Shown piece after piece: positions 1-10,533 of a stretch of 64,000 nucleotides of DNA. The translations under genes and the position numbers were made by a program. The stretch is from NCBI GenBank assembly GCA_947303185.1, contig CAMYXF010000002.1, positions 181,747-245,746 of the forward strand, read 5' to 3'. Within the stretch, counting starts at the first letter, position 1, and every line of letters starts with the position of its first letter. The stretch comes from an uncultured Clostridia bacterium. Lineage in GTDB: Bacteria > Bacillota > Clostridia > Saccharofermentanales > Saccharofermentanaceae. The notes below the pieces were generated by a model, which had not been told where the DNA came from, did no database searches, and saw nothing but the letters and a program-made list of their open reading frames with translations.

Positions 1-1914
1 TATCAGCTTCTCGCAAACGAACTCAATAAAGAGCTCGAAGGAAAGCGTGTAGATAAGATCTACATGCCAGACAAGCATACAGTTATTCTCCACATCAGAT
101 TTACGGGCGGTTACCAGAAGCTCCTGATATCAATAGATCCGGGCGCTCCCCGTATCTGCTTTGCCGAGAACACTTTGGATAATCCTTCCATTCCGCCCTC
201 ATTTTGCATGCTTCTTAGAAAGTATCTGGCAGGTTCCAGAATCGAGAGCGTAACCAATCCCGGTTACGAGAGAATAATCGAGATCACCGTAAGCAAATAC
301 GATGAGTTAAAAGACAGAAAGACATATACCCTTACCGTTGAGTTAATGGGACGTTTTTCAAATCTTGTCCTCATAAACGAGAACGGCAAGATCCTTGATT
401 CCGCAATCCACGTAGACTTCTCCGTATCACGAGTCAGAGAAGTAATGCCTGCGCGCGTTTATGAATATCCGCCGTCACAGGATAAATACAAGCCCGAAAA
501 GGCTTTGGAGATCGCCAAGACCGGCGAGCTTCCCTTCATGGAATCAGAGCTCCAGCGCCCTGTCGCAAAGGCCCTGGTCGGATCCATCTTAGGCCTGTCC
601 CCTGTTCTTGCCGCATACATCACGGACAAGGCTGACATCGACGACAGAAAGACTCTGCAGATGCTCACAGACGGCGAGAAAACAAGACTCATCAATGCAA
701 TAAAAGAATTCCTTACTTCCATAACTGAAGGAAAATATACGCCTTACCTGTTCTACGGCGAAGACGGAGAACCTGAAGATGCATCAATCGTTGAACTCAA
801 GGGTTATGCTAAAGCAAAGCCCGTATCTTCAATCTCTGAAGCGATCGACATGTGCTATCTTGCAAGAGATTCAAGGCTCGTGCTCGACAAAGGCCGTGAC
901 AAATTAAGCCAGATCATAGGAAGCGCTCTTGCAAGAGTAATCAAGAAGCGCGAGATCCACGAGCAGGACCTTGAGGAAGGCCAGAAAGCTGATGCACTTA
1001 AGCATTCAGGCGACCTTATCCTCACTTACAAATACATGGTCAAGCAGGGTGCTTCAAGCGTTACTCTCATCGATTACGCAAGCGAATCACAAAGCGAGAT
1101 CACCATCCCGCTTAACCCCACACTCGATGCTTCAGGCAATGCGCAGGAATACTACAAGAGATTCCACAAGGCAAAGCGCAAGATGGAACTTGCAGAGACA
1201 TATCTTAAAGAAGATGAACTCGCAGCGCAGTACCTCCGCTCATTAAGCGCGGCCGTTACAGCAGCTTCAAGCGTTGAAGATCTTGATGCGATAAACGAAG
1301 AGATCCGTGCTGAGATCTCCGGTGATTCCGGTTTTCGAAAAGGCTCAGCTTCTTCTAAAAACACCAACACAAACAAAGGCGATCCGAACAAGATGGTCGG
1401 CGTTGCCAAGTCCGGAAAAGCTTCTTCAAGAGCTTTAAGAGAAGCTGCCAAAAGAGCCAACATGAACAAGGGCAACAAGGATAAGAGCAAGGAAAGAGCT
1501 CTTCCCTGCAGAAGATACATGACGTCTGACGGTTATGAGATCCTTGCCGGAAGAAACAACATCCAGAATGAGCAGCTCACCTTCCACAACGCTTCAAGAC
1601 GCGACTGGTGGTTCCACGTAAAAGGACTTCCGGGAACACACGTTATCCTTAAGACAAAGCCCAACGAGGAAATGCCTTCAGACAACGCAGTACTTGAGGC
1701 TGCAAGTCTTGCCGCTTTCTTCTCAAAGGCAATAATCCTTGAAGAGCACATGACTTCCGAAGATTCAAAGCCCGGACAGCTCAAGGCAGAGGTCGACTAC
1801 TGCCCTGTTTCCCATGTAAAAAAGATTCCGGGAGCTAAACCCGGAATGGTAATCTACGAAGGTTATTATTCAGTCTTGGTCGAAGCTAAGGAACCGTCTT
1901 CAAAAGACTTATAA
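1..1914 (+). CDS. rqcH: NFACT / Rqc2-homologue (RqcH) protein, 5' partial (frame open from base 1: YQLLANELNKELEGKRVDKIYMPDK...)
   Basis: N-terminal NFACT-N like sequence and C-terminal DUF814/NFACT-R motif 'DWWFHVKGLPGTHVILK'; reading frame continues upstream of the listed ATG at 64 to the window edge. Confidence 0.9.
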   Translation, partial: YQLLANELNKELEGKRVDKIYMPDKHTVILHIRFTGGYQKLLISIDPGAPRICFAENTLDNPSIPPSFCMLLRKYLAGSRIESVTNPGYERIIEITVSKYDELKDRKTYTLTVELMGRFSNLVLINENGKILDSAIHVDFSVSRVREVMPARVYEYPPSQDKYKPEKALEIAKTGELPFMESELQRPVAKALVGSILGLSPVLAAYITDKADIDDRKTLQMLTDGEKTRLINAIKEFLTSITEGKYTPYLFYGEDGEPEDASIVELKGYAKAKPVSSISEAIDMCYLARDSRLVLDKGRDKLSQIIGSALARVIKKREIHEQDLEEGQKADALKHSGDLILTYKYMVKQGASSVTLIDYASESQSEITIPLNPTLDASGNAQEYYKRFHKAKRKMELAETYLKEDELAAQYLRSLSAAVTAASSVEDLDAINEEIRAEISGDSGFRKGSASSKNTNTNKGDPNKMVGVAKSGKASSRALREAAKRANMNKGNKDKSKERALPCRRYMTSDGYEILAGRNNIQNEQLTFHNASRRDWWFHVKGLPGTHVILKTKPNEEMPSDNAVLEAASLAAFFSKAIILEEHMTSEDSKPGQLKAEVDYCPVSHVKKIPGAKPGMVIYEGYYSVLVEAKEPSSKDL

Positions 1915-2456
1915 ATCTTATCCCTGAACTTGGATTCCTCTAAAGAGAAAATGCATCCGCAAAACTTCTGTCTGTAAAGGCCGCTCTCTCTTGCCATGTC
2001 CTGACCCTGTCTGAAGCCCGGACGGAAATCAATGTAATCGAACTTAACGCCGTACTTTGAAGCCTTCTCTTCACTGATCTGCGCGATCTTATCGTGCTGC
2101 TGGTAAGGGCTTACAAGAAGCGTCGTGCAGAAAGTCTCATATCCGTTTTCGGCTGCGAACTTAGCAACCTGCTCCATTCTTATGTCGTAGCACATCTCAC
2201 ATCTGGAAGAGAATTCCATCAGATATTCTTTGGACTCCCAGTACTCCTGCATGCACTCCGTGCCTTCGGAAATAAGCTTGATCTTAAAGTGCTCACAAGC
2301 CTTCTCAAGATTCTCGTGGCGGCGGTCGAATTCAAACTGCGGCTGGATATTGGGGTTAAACCAATAACAGTCGAGATCACGTCCGCCGGAAGTCAAAAGA
2401 TCAAGCGGATACATGGCGCATGGGCCGCAGCAGGCATGGAGAAGCATTCTTCCCAT
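1866..2456 (-). CDS. queH: Epoxyqueuosine reductase QueH (DUF208)
   Basis: 'LLHACCGPCAMYPLDLL' and Cys-rich 'FCGCIFSLEES' motifs; start overlaps the ruvB stop (TGATG). Confidence 0.88.
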   Translation of the reverse strand: MGRMLLHACCGPCAMYPLDLLTSGGRDLDCYWFNPNIQPQFEFDRRHENLEKACEHFKIKLISEGTECMQEYWESKEYLMEFSSRCEMCYDIRMEQVAKFAAENGYETFCTTLLVSPYQQHDKIAQISEEKASKYGVKFDYIDFRPGFRQGQDMARESGLYRQKFCGCIFSLEESKFRDKIYKSFEDGSLASTKTE

Positions 2457-3580
2457 CAGCCGTTCTCACCGTCCTTATTGGAATTCTGCCAGTCTTCAAT
2501 TGAGATGTTCTCATAGCGCGGCGGAGCAACTTCTGTGCTCTTCATGCCGGCGATAAAAGACGGCGGAGGTGTGAGTCCCAGATGCTCGAAAGCTCTTAAA
2601 GTAAGCATTCTTCCTCTGGGTGTCTTATGTAAGAATCCGTTCTGCAAAAGGAACGGCTCGTATACGTCTTCAATAGTTACAGGGTCTTCACCTGTACAAG
2701 CAGCCAGTGTCTCAAGACCAACAGGACCGCCCTTAAAGATATCAGCGATCGAAGTAAGAAGTCTTCTGTCTACCGCATCAAGACCGATACCATCGATGTC
2801 CAATGCATTAAGACCGTAATCGGATACTTCCTTGTCGATGATGTCCTTATCAAGATATGAAGCGAAGTCTCTCATACGCTTCAGAAGTCTGATAGCGATT
2901 CTAGGTGTGCCTCTGGATCTTGAAGCGATGTTGCGTAAACCTTCGTCATTGATGGCAATACCAAGAAGTCCTGCATCACGCTTAAGGATCTCCATAAGGT
3001 CTTCCGTCTCATATAATTCGAGACGGTGGATCATGCCGAATCTGTCTCTTAAAGGAGCAGAAAGCATACCTGCTCTTGTAGTAGCACCTACCAATGTAAA
3101 GTGAGGAAGATCAAGTCTTACTGACCTTGCGGCAGGACCTTTGCCGATCATCAAGTCTAAGCAATAGTCTTCCATCGCAGGATAAAGAACTTCTTCAACG
3201 CTCTTATTAAGTCTGTGGATCTCGTCGATGAAGAGAACTTCATTCTCATTGAGATTAGTAAGGAGAGCAGCAAGATCGCCTGCCTTCTCGATGGAAGGAC
3301 CTGTGGTGATGTGCATAGCCACGCCCATCTCTGATGCGATAATACCTGCAAGAGTTGTCTTACCTAATCCCGGAGGACCGTATAAAAGAACATGGTCGAG
3401 GGCTTCACCGCGCTTCTTGGCTGCATCGATAAAGATCTTGAGATTGTTCTTTACCTTGGTCTGACCGGAATACTCATCGAAAGTAACAGGCCTTAACGCC
3501 TTCTCTTCCGTATCACCCGGCTGTCTGAGCCTGCCTAATACGCGCTCTTCCTCGTTTTCCTGTTCGTTAAAATTCATCAT
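2456..3580 (-). CDS. ruvB: Holliday junction branch migration helicase RuvB
   Basis: '[22 protein letters not shown]', '[23 protein letters not shown]', '[18 protein letters not shown]'. Confidence 0.98.
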   Translation of the reverse strand: MMNFNEQENEEERVLGRLRQPGDTEEKALRPVTFDEYSGQTKVKNNLKIFIDAAKKRGEALDHVLLYGPPGLGKTTLAGIIASEMGVAMHITTGPSIEKAGDLAALLTNLNENEVLFIDEIHRLNKSVEEVLYPAMEDYCLDLMIGKGPAARSVRLDLPHFTLVGATTRAGMLSAPLRDRFGMIHRLELYETEDLMEILKRDAGLLGIAINDEGLRNIASRSRGTPRIAIRLLKRMRDFASYLDKDIIDKEVSDYGLNALDIDGIGLDAVDRRLLTSIADIFKGGPVGLETLAACTGEDPVTIEDVYEPFLLQNGFLHKTPRGRMLTLRAFEHLGLTPPPSFIAGMKSTEVAPPRYENISIEDWQNSNKDGENG

Positions 3581-3594
3581 GTATGTTTATTCCC

Positions 3595-4221
3595 TTATGA
3601 GAACTTTTTGCCTGCAGCAACCTTCAAAGACTTGCGGATAAGGTCTTCAAGTCCGATGCCGTCTTCGTATGCTGAAGCGACTGCATCTGCTGCTTCCTGG
3701 TCTTTATATCCTAACACAAGCAAAGCACCGACAGCATCCTGCATAACACCTGAATCGCCCTTTACAGAAGCGCTTACTGCAGCAGGTACGACTGTTGCCG
3801 TAGATGCGGCTCCGAGCTGTGATTTAAGCTTGTCCTTGAGTTCAACGATGATCTTCTCTGCACTCTTCTTGCCAAGGCCCTTAACGCTTGTAAGAAGCGC
3901 GACATTGCCGCTCATAACTGCAGCAGCGATCTGCTCGGCAGACAACGAAGCGCAGATGGTATGCGCAACCTTGGGACCTACACCGCTTACCGTGATGAGC
4001 TTTAAGAACATCTCCTTCTGGTCTCTGGAGACGAATCCGTAAAGTGAGATGTCATCTTCTTTAACGCTCTGATAAAGCCATACTGTAACCTCATCACCGA
4101 TGCCTCCGATCTCAGCCGAGATGCCGAGAGGGCAGTTAACAAGATATCCTATTCCGTTATTTTCGATTACTATCTGCTGGTCATTGCGGTCAGCGATAAT
4201 GCCTTTGATATATGCGTACAT
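3595..4221 (-). CDS. ruvA: Holliday junction branch migration protein RuvA
   Basis: 'MYAYIKGIIADR...', HhH region 'LKLITVSGVGPKVA', 'SVKGLGKKSAEKIIVELKDKL'. Confidence 0.97.
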   Translation of the reverse strand: MYAYIKGIIADRNDQQIVIENNGIGYLVNCPLGISAEIGGIGDEVTVWLYQSVKEDDISLYGFVSRDQKEMFLKLITVSGVGPKVAHTICASLSAEQIAAAVMSGNVALLTSVKGLGKKSAEKIIVELKDKLKSQLGAASTATVVPAAVSASVKGDSGVMQDAVGALLVLGYKDQEAADAVASAYEDGIGLEDLIRKSLKVAAGKKFS

Positions 4222-4263
4222 TCAAGGTCTCCTTAAACTCAATAAGAGTATTGTATCAATAAA

Positions 4264-4830
4264 TCAGACAAATCCTTCGTTGCGCTTCTGATATCCGTAT
4301 CTGCCGTACTGGTAACCGGATACTGCCTTGCCCGCAAAAGCTATTCCTGTATTCGCGAGAGTGATAGCCAACGCGAGAGCATCAGCTGCATCGTCAGGCT
4401 TCGGAATCTCTTTAAGTCCGAGAATTGACTTGGTCATCAACTGGACCTGCTTTTTCTCTGCCTTGCCGTAGCCTGTGATAGCAAGCTTTACCTGTCCGGG
4501 CGTGAACTCGAAAACCTCTACTCCTGCTCTTCCAGCTTCAACCAATACAGCGCCTCTGGCCTGTGCCGTACCGATAACAGTCGTATGGTTATGTCCCATG
4601 AAAAGCTCTTCGACGGACATATAATCAGGCTTGTACTGCTCTAAAAGGAAACGCATCTTGTCGTTTATCGCAAGCAGTCTTAAGGGGAAATCTGTCTTCG
4701 CCTTTGTCTCGATAACACCGTAATCGACGACTTCGAACTTCGATCCGACTTTATCGATGATGCCGTAACCCGTGATGGCATAGCCGGGGTCGATACCGAT
4801 GATTCTTTTCTTAACGGGTTCGTTAGCCAT
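4264..4830 (-). CDS. ruvC: Crossover junction endodeoxyribonuclease RuvC (start trimmed to MANEPVKK)
   Basis: 'RIIGIDPGYAITGYGI', 'VEELFMGHNHTTVIGTAQARGA', 'DDAADALALAI'. Confidence 0.96.
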   Translation of the reverse strand: MANEPVKKRIIGIDPGYAITGYGIIDKVGSKFEVVDYGVIETKAKTDFPLRLLAINDKMRFLLEQYKPDYMSVEELFMGHNHTTVIGTAQARGAVLVEAGRAGVEVFEFTPGQVKLAITGYGKAEKKQVQLMTKSILGLKEIPKPDDAADALALAITLANTGIAFAGKAVSGYQYGRYGYQKRNEGFV

Positions 4831-4887
4831 AGTACTCCTGTATAGATATAAACATTTGTTCGTATTATACCGCAACAGCGGATCAAA

Positions 4888-6213
4888 TCAAGTGATTACA
4901 CCTAATATGGCAGGCTTCTTCTCAGGCGGATTGGGACCGATCTCATATGCATCAAGGATAAGATCCATCGCATCGTAAAGCTTATCTTCAGGAAGCTGGC
5001 TGTCTTCGCCAGTATATAAAGCGCAGAGTGAATCTCCTCTTTCAACTCTGTCACCGACCTTTACGAAAAATCCTATTCCTGCGCCGTAGTCGATCTTATC
5101 TGTTTTCGCAAGTCGTCCTGCTCCCAAAAGAACGGATGCCTGGCCGATAAGGTCTGTCTTGATGCTCTGGACGTAGCCCGCATCGGGTGAATTAACATGC
5201 ATGCAGTCGAACGGCTTGGAAACATACACGGGAGATCCTGCCGCATTGAGCTTGCCTCCCTGTGATTCAATAAGCTGCTTATATTTCTCATAGACTGTGC
5301 CGTCAGAAAGCCTTGCGCGGATCTCATTCTTAAGGACTTCTTCGCTCATGCCGGCGTCCTTCTGGGCAATCTTAATAAGATGATATGCAAGCTCTGTTAC
5401 TACTTCGATTACATCGGATTCGCCCTTACCTGTAACTGTATTGAACACTTCCTGCATCTCAAGAACGTTTCCGCAGAATCTTCCCAGAGGCTCGTCCATA
5501 TTGGTGATAACGGCAACAACCTGACGGCCTGCAAGTTTACCGATCTTGATCATGGCTTCAGCAAGTTCCTTTGCCATGTCGAAGTCCTTCATGAAAGCGC
5601 CGGAACCGCAGGTAACATCAAGCACGATTCCCTGCGCACCTGCCGCGATCTTCTTGCTCATGATGCTCGACGCGATAAGCGGGATGGAATCAACCGTTCC
5701 CGTAACGTCACGCAATGCATAAAGGATCTTGTCTGCGGGCGCAAGATCAGGAGTCTGGCCTGAAATGACCATGCCCGTCTGGATAACATACATATGGAAA
5801 TCTTTTGTATCTACTTCAACATTGAAGCCTTCGATGGATTCGAACTTATCGACCGTGCCGCCCGTAAAGCCCAAACCTCTGCCGCTGAGCTTAACTACTT
5901 CAACACCAAATGATGCAATCAGAGGCAAAAGGATAGGCGTGACCTTATCGCCTACGCCGCCTGTGCTGTGCTTGTCTACGGATATACCTTCGATATAAGG
6001 AAGTGTCAGCTGCTTGCCTGATGCGGCCATCTCAAGCGTCAGGGTCGTCATCTCATGTTCATCCATGCCGTTTAAGACGATTGCCATAAGGAGCGCTGAT
6101 GTCTGATAATCCGGAATGCTTCCGTCCGTAACGCCCTGAACGAAGAACTTAATCTGTTCGTCAGTCAGGCTCTGCTTGTCTCTCTTGGCAATTATTATAT
6201 CCCGCATATTCAT
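4888..6213 (-). CDS. pdp: Pyrimidine-nucleoside / thymidine phosphorylase
   Basis: 'DKHSTGGVGDKVTPILLPLIASFGV', 'KLSGRGLGFTGGTVDK' signature. Confidence 0.95.
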   Translation of the reverse strand: MNMRDIIIAKRDKQSLTDEQIKFFVQGVTDGSIPDYQTSALLMAIVLNGMDEHEMTTLTLEMAASGKQLTLPYIEGISVDKHSTGGVGDKVTPILLPLIASFGVEVVKLSGRGLGFTGGTVDKFESIEGFNVEVDTKDFHMYVIQTGMVISGQTPDLAPADKILYALRDVTGTVDSIPLIASSIMSKKIAAGAQGIVLDVTCGSGAFMKDFDMAKELAEAMIKIGKLAGRQVVAVITNMDEPLGRFCGNVLEMQEVFNTVTGKGESDVIEVVTELAYHLIKIAQKDAGMSEEVLKNEIRARLSDGTVYEKYKQLIESQGGKLNAAGSPVYVSKPFDCMHVNSPDAGYVQSIKTDLIGQASVLLGAGRLAKTDKIDYGAGIGFFVKVGDRVERGDSLCALYTGEDSQLPEDKLYDAMDLILDAYEIGPNPPEKKPAILGVIT

Positions 6214-6324
6214 GGAAGATCACCTCCGGTAAAGGTCCTCAATAAAGATATTATAATCTAATAAGTGCAAAATACTCTTTTGTGCTAAACTAATTCAAGC
6301 AAAAACCTGATATGGAGGCTATAA

Positions 6325-7464
6325 ATGGCCGATAATACGAACACAACATCAACATCTTCAACACTTTCCGTAGTCCTCATCGGATGCGGAAGAGTTGCAG
6401 AAAAGCATTTAAAGGCCATTTCCAAGCTTAAGGGCTTAGAGCTCAAAGCCGTAGTGGACGTTAATCCCGATTCCGCGAAAAGACTTCTCGGCTCCGTAAA
6501 AGGTTTTGCGAACGTTAAGACATTTACCGATTACAAGGCTGCCATCGACGAGATCAAGCCTTCAATCGTATCAGTAACGGTTCCTTCCGGACTTCACTTC
6601 CAGATCGCCAAGTATGCAATGGAACACGGAGCGAACCTCCTTCTCGAAAAGCCCATGACCATGTCAGTATCTGAAGCCCGTGAGATTTTCGAGCTCTCAC
6701 AAAAGACAGGTCTTAAGATTGCCATGGGACACATCTACCGTTACCTCCCCATCGTCGGCCTCGTAAGACAGGACATCGCTGAGGGCAAGTACGGCAAGGT
6801 CACACACGGCACCATATACGTACGCTGGGGTCACGGCGAAGATTACTATTCAAGCGCAGCATGGCGCGGAACCTGGAAGAGTGACGGCGGCGCCCTCATG
6901 AACCAGACGATCCACGCTATCGACCTTCTCGTATGGCTTATGGGTTCAGAACCCGAAGAGGCTTCAGCCATGATCGCACAGCGCATCAGAAACATCGAAG
7001 CCGAAGATCTCGGCATGGCCGTATTACGTCTCGAAAACGGCGCTCTCGCACAGATCGAAGGTACAACGGCTACCATCCCGTCCAAGCATACGGCTGAATT
7101 CTCAGTCTTCTGCGAGAACGGCCAGCTCTCAATGGGCCTTGATTCAGGTAAGCCCCATCTTAACATCTTCACTGTTAAGCCCAATGGTAAACTTAAGAAG
7201 CTTAACGGCTACTATATCCGCAAGCAGTTCAAGGAAGGCGGAATGTTCTCATACAAGTGCGCTTTAAATCCGCACCTCGGAATTTACAATGACCTTTATG
7301 AGTCCATCAAGACCGGCAAGAATCCTATCGCTGACGCATATTCAGGATTCTCCTCCGTCGATACTCTCCTTGGAATTTACAAGTCCGCTAAGGAAGGAAA
7401 GCCTGTCGCTCTCCCCCTCACAGACGACTTCAATTCTGTTGATATGACGGGCTTCTTTAAGTAA
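6325..7464 (+). CDS. Gfo/Idh/MocA-family oxidoreductase
   Basis: N-terminal Rossmann 'VVLIGCGRVAEKHLKAI', 'LLEKPMTMSVSEAREIFEL'; RBS GGAGG upstream. Confidence 0.9.
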   Translation: MADNTNTTSTSSTLSVVLIGCGRVAEKHLKAISKLKGLELKAVVDVNPDSAKRLLGSVKGFANVKTFTDYKAAIDEIKPSIVSVTVPSGLHFQIAKYAMEHGANLLLEKPMTMSVSEAREIFELSQKTGLKIAMGHIYRYLPIVGLVRQDIAEGKYGKVTHGTIYVRWGHGEDYYSSAAWRGTWKSDGGALMNQTIHAIDLLVWLMGSEPEEASAMIAQRIRNIEAEDLGMAVLRLENGALAQIEGTTATIPSKHTAEFSVFCENGQLSMGLDSGKPHLNIFTVKPNGKLKKLNGYYIRKQFKEGGMFSYKCALNPHLGIYNDLYESIKTGKNPIADAYSGFSSVDTLLGIYKSAKEGKPVALPLTDDFNSVDMTGFFK

Positions 7465-7510
7465 TAAGAAAATTTTTTCGAATTTAAGTAAAAACACGTA
7501 AAAATAGGTG

Positions 7511-7539
7511 TTGACTTGTAAATACCTAATGGCTATAAT
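7511..7539 (+). promoter_or_regulatory. Sigma-A type promoter for tRNA-Lys: TTGACT-17 nt-TATAAT
   Basis: TTGACT at 7511-7516, 17-nt spacer, TATAAT at 7534-7539, 17 nt before the mature tRNA 5' end. Confidence 0.85.
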
Positions 7540-7556
7540 AACTCACGTTGCTTAAC

Positions 7557-7632
7557 GCACCTCTAGCTCAGATGGTAGAGCAACTGACTCTTAATCAGTG
7601 GGCCCAGGGTTCGAGTCCCTGGAGGTGCACCA
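7557..7632 (+). tRNA. tRNA-Lys(CTT), CCA encoded
   Basis: GCACCTC/GAGGTGC acceptor, anticodon loop CTCTTAA, T-loop GGTTCGAGTCC, encoded CCA. Confidence 0.96.
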
Positions 7633-7640
7633 ACAAAATG

Positions 7641-7668
7641 AAGGATGTCTCAATGACATCCTTTTTTG
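7641..7668 (+). terminator. Intrinsic terminator of tRNA-Lys
   Basis: AAGGATGTC-tcaat-GACATCCTT followed by TTTTG. Confidence 0.85.
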
Positions 7669-7690
7669 TTTTAATCAGAAACAAATTAAA

Positions 7691-7721
7691 ACGGGGCGCC
7701 TCACATCCTGAGACACCCCGT
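7691..7721 (-). terminator. Intrinsic terminator for the 12291->7742 operon
   Basis: Minus RNA ACGGGGUGUCUCA-ggaug-UGAGGCGCCCCGU pairs with two G-U wobbles and is followed by TTTTAATTTG. Confidence 0.75.
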
Positions 7722-7741
7722 CATTATTATTCAGATATATC

Positions 7742-8596
7742 TTATTCCTCGTCGTCAAGGAATTCCTTGAATTCGTCGTATGTTTCAGAAGCAGACAACA
7801 TCTTGGCTGTCCTCTTCTCGATCGAAAATTCTTCGGGAGCAAGAGGTCTTGCAGGTCTCTGAGCTTCCTCAGGCTTCTTCTCTGCTTCAGCCTTAGGTGC
7901 TTCTTCTGCCTTGGGAGCTTCAGCCTTAACTTCTTCCTTAGCAGGTTCAGCCTTGGGAGCTTCTTCCTTCTTATCAGCCTCTGCCTTAGCCTCTTCCTTC
8001 TTCTCAGTCTCTTCAACAGGAGCCATAAGCTTAGCTGCCATCTCTTCAGCAGCTCTCCTGATCTCCTCTTCTTCCTTTGCAGCAGCTTCTTTGGCAGCCT
8101 GTTCCTGGGCTTCCTTCTCTTTTGCTGCCTTCTCCTTGGATTCTTCAAGGAGTCTCTGCTGGAGCTGACGGCGCTCTTCACGAGCCTTGTTCTTAGCGTC
8201 CTCTTCAGCCTTCTGGGCCTGAGCTTCTTTCATCTCTTCCTCAAGCTGCTTCTTACGCTTTTCGTCGTTAAGCTGTGCAATATGTGAAGCCTTAAGGTCA
8301 CCGATCGACTCAGGTGCCTGTACGGCCTTATTCATGATAGCATCCATCCTCGCGCGGCTGACAGCCTTTGAACGCTCTTCATCTTCGGCAACCTTAACAC
8401 CGAGAGACTGAAGCTGTGAAAGCTCTTCAGCTGATACTGTGGGAGCGATAGGCTCAACAACAGGCTGAAGTGTAACTGTCTTGATCTCTACGTCACCGAC
8501 TTCAGAAATGCTGAAGTCAGAAGCCGCTTCCTGAATCTTCTTGATGTCAGGAATTTCTACACCTGGTAGAATCTCGTACTTTTTCTCTTCTCTCAT
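7742..8596 (-). CDS. E/A/K-rich predicted coiled-coil protein, last gene of the kinase/VWA/PP2C operon
   Basis: Long charged heptad-like region 'EEEMKEAQAQKAEEDAKNKAREERRQLQQRLLEESKEKAAKEKEAQEQAAKEAAAKEEEE'; 8 bp from the PP2C gene. Confidence 0.8.
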   Translation of the reverse strand: MREEKKYEILPGVEIPDIKKIQEAASDFSISEVGDVEIKTVTLQPVVEPIAPTVSAEELSQLQSLGVKVAEDEERSKAVSRARMDAIMNKAVQAPESIGDLKASHIAQLNDEKRKKQLEEEMKEAQAQKAEEDAKNKAREERRQLQQRLLEESKEKAAKEKEAQEQAAKEAAAKEEEEIRRAAEEMAAKLMAPVEETEKKEEAKAEADKKEEAPKAEPAKEEVKAEAPKAEEAPKAEAEKKPEEAQRPARPLAPEEFSIEKRTAKMLSASETYDEFKEFLDDEE

Positions 8597-8603
8597 AAAA
8601 CCC

Positions 8604-9692
8604 TCATCCTTTAAGTGATAGCACTAATTCAATTGCTCCTATAATGCAAAGCACAATGCCTATAGCGAGCATAACGATAGAGATCTTGCTGATCTTCGAA
8701 GGTTCTTTTGTCTGTTCCTGAACCTCCGGTCCCGTCTTATCAGCAGCAACTGCTTCAGGCGCTTTCCCGGGTTCCGGTTCAGGCTGCGTTACTGCAGGTT
8801 CCTCGCCGGCACACTTCGAAATGATCTCATGCGCCTTAATGATCTCAGGCTTGATGGCCTGGGACAAATCTTTAAACGTCTCTGAAGATGAAGCAAACTT
8901 GGCTGCTTCACTCTCAAGCGTAGCCGGATCGGGTGCTTTGGTCCCCTCAAAAAACATAACTCCAAAGCTTGCGTCGTCACTGGCATTGCTTGAACCAACG
9001 ATATATTTCTGTACAGTCTCAAGAACTGATTTCTCGCCTTCTTCCCTGCCGTCTGCAAATGTCTCAGCCATCTTTGCTACAACCGGCTTTACGAGACCAG
9101 CATCCTCGTTGTAAACGCTGTCCTGGACGCCGTCAGTCATTAACGCGATAGCATGGACATCGTCAACCGTGGTCTTAAGAAGACGCATATAGTTATCGGC
9201 ATGAGCGGCAGTAACAAAATATGTCTTGCCGTCCTTGTCGTTCTGCGGCATTGAAATTGGGCTTACACCGGAAGGAGATACTCTTACGATGAGACCGTCA
9301 CCGATGTGTCCGATCATCATTCGTCTGTCCTTTACTGCAACGAAAAGAAGTGTGCAGGACAGTCTGTCGATCACGTCGATCGTGCGCTCTTCCATGATGT
9401 CAGCGAATGCCACGCGGAGCTTAGCCATGAGATAACCTCTTACGGCAGCTTCCCTGTTTTCGCTGTATAACGCATCGAAATGCTCGCACAATGTATCCGT
9501 GATTACGTGTACGGCACAATCAGAGCCGAATCTCGCATCCGTATACTGCTTACCGCCGGCGCCGTCAGCAATGCAGACGACAGAAACACCGTTCCTGGCA
9601 ACAGCATAAGACGCGTCCTCACAAGGAGTGCCGCGGTTAACGTGTTTGTTGCCGATGGTCGTGATTGCTCCGACAGTAATTCCCTTATACAT
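8604..9692 (-). CDS. PP2C-family Ser/Thr phosphatase with C-terminal TM helix
   Basis: 'CEDASYAVARNGVSVVCIADGAGGKQYTDARFGS', 'MIGHIGDGLIVRV', 'ALMTDGVQDS'; C-terminal 'ISIVMLAIGIVLCIIGAIELVLSL'. Confidence 0.88.
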   Translation of the reverse strand: MYKGITVGAITTIGNKHVNRGTPCEDASYAVARNGVSVVCIADGAGGKQYTDARFGSDCAVHVITDTLCEHFDALYSENREAAVRGYLMAKLRVAFADIMEERTIDVIDRLSCTLLFVAVKDRRMMIGHIGDGLIVRVSPSGVSPISMPQNDKDGKTYFVTAAHADNYMRLLKTTVDDVHAIALMTDGVQDSVYNEDAGLVKPVVAKMAETFADGREEGEKSVLETVQKYIVGSSNASDDASFGVMFFEGTKAPDPATLESEAAKFASSSETFKDLSQAIKPEIIKAHEIISKCAGEEPAVTQPEPEPGKAPEAVAADKTGPEVQEQTKEPSKISKISIVMLAIGIVLCIIGAIELVLSLKG

Positions 9693-10423
9693 TATTCGTC
9701 CTCGTTAATGAACTTCATGAAATCATCCAATTCAACAGCCTTGCCCTGAGGCTCAGTGTTGATGTTATAAAGTGCGTCATCGCTCATACCTGAAGATACG
9801 ATGGATGATGATGAAGATCCGAGGAATTCGAAAAGCTTGCCGAAGTCTGCAGAGTTAACTGAGATAGGCTCAGAACGCTTAACTGAAAGTCTCTTTAAAA
9901 TATCGAAATCAACGCCGTTACCTACGCCGATGTTGAATACAACAAGTTTGTCATCACGCTCGAGTTCGTTGCACGCCTGGATGGCACGCTCCATGTTCTG
10001 CATAGCGTTAGGACCCTGGGGAGCACCGTCAGTAATGACTACGAGCCAGGGCTGGAAATACTTGATACCCATCTCCTTGTAGCCTTCCTTACGTGCATTG
10101 AGAAGCTCTAATGCAGTAAGAACGCCTTCACCGATAGGTGTAAGTGTTGTGGATGCAGTGATCTCAGGAAGTCCCTTATCCTTGGAGATCTTACCGAAAG
10201 GCATTACGATGTCTACCTTTGAACCGAAAGTGATGATCGCGATATCCGTAGAATTTCTTGTGTCATCATTGTTCTTGATTGAGGCAACGAAGTTCTGAAG
10301 ACCCATGTTGAGCTGTCTGATAGGATTGCCCATCATGGAACCTGAAGTATCAAGTGCAAAACAAATTGGGAGTCTTCTTCTCGTACTTGTTCCAAAATCT
10401 GAACTAGAAAAATTATCCGCCAT
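9692..10423 (-). CDS. VWA-domain protein, TerY-like
   Basis: MIDAS motif 'ICFALDTSGSMMGNPIRQLNMGLQNFV'; 'LVVITDGAPQGPNAM'. Confidence 0.88.
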   Translation of the reverse strand: MADNFSSSDFGTSTRRRLPICFALDTSGSMMGNPIRQLNMGLQNFVASIKNNDDTRNSTDIAIITFGSKVDIVMPFGKISKDKGLPEITASTTLTPIGEGVLTALELLNARKEGYKEMGIKYFQPWLVVITDGAPQGPNAMQNMERAIQACNELERDDKLVVFNIGVGNGVDFDILKRLSVKRSEPISVNSADFGKLFEFLGSSSSSIVSSGMSDDALYNINTEPQGKAVELDDFMKFINEDE

Positions 10424-10533
10424 AAATTTCCTCCGAGTTTTCGAGAGTTTAGATATCTTTAGAATTATAACAAAACATTCCTACAACTTGTATTGGTTGC
10501 AAGACATTTGTTATACAGAGCTCGCGCGAATAA

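Noticed and set aside
7675-8181. K/R/L-rich ORF overlapping the coiled-coil gene
   Set aside because: Alternative frame of low-complexity GAA/GCT-rich coding sequence; no RBS or family features.
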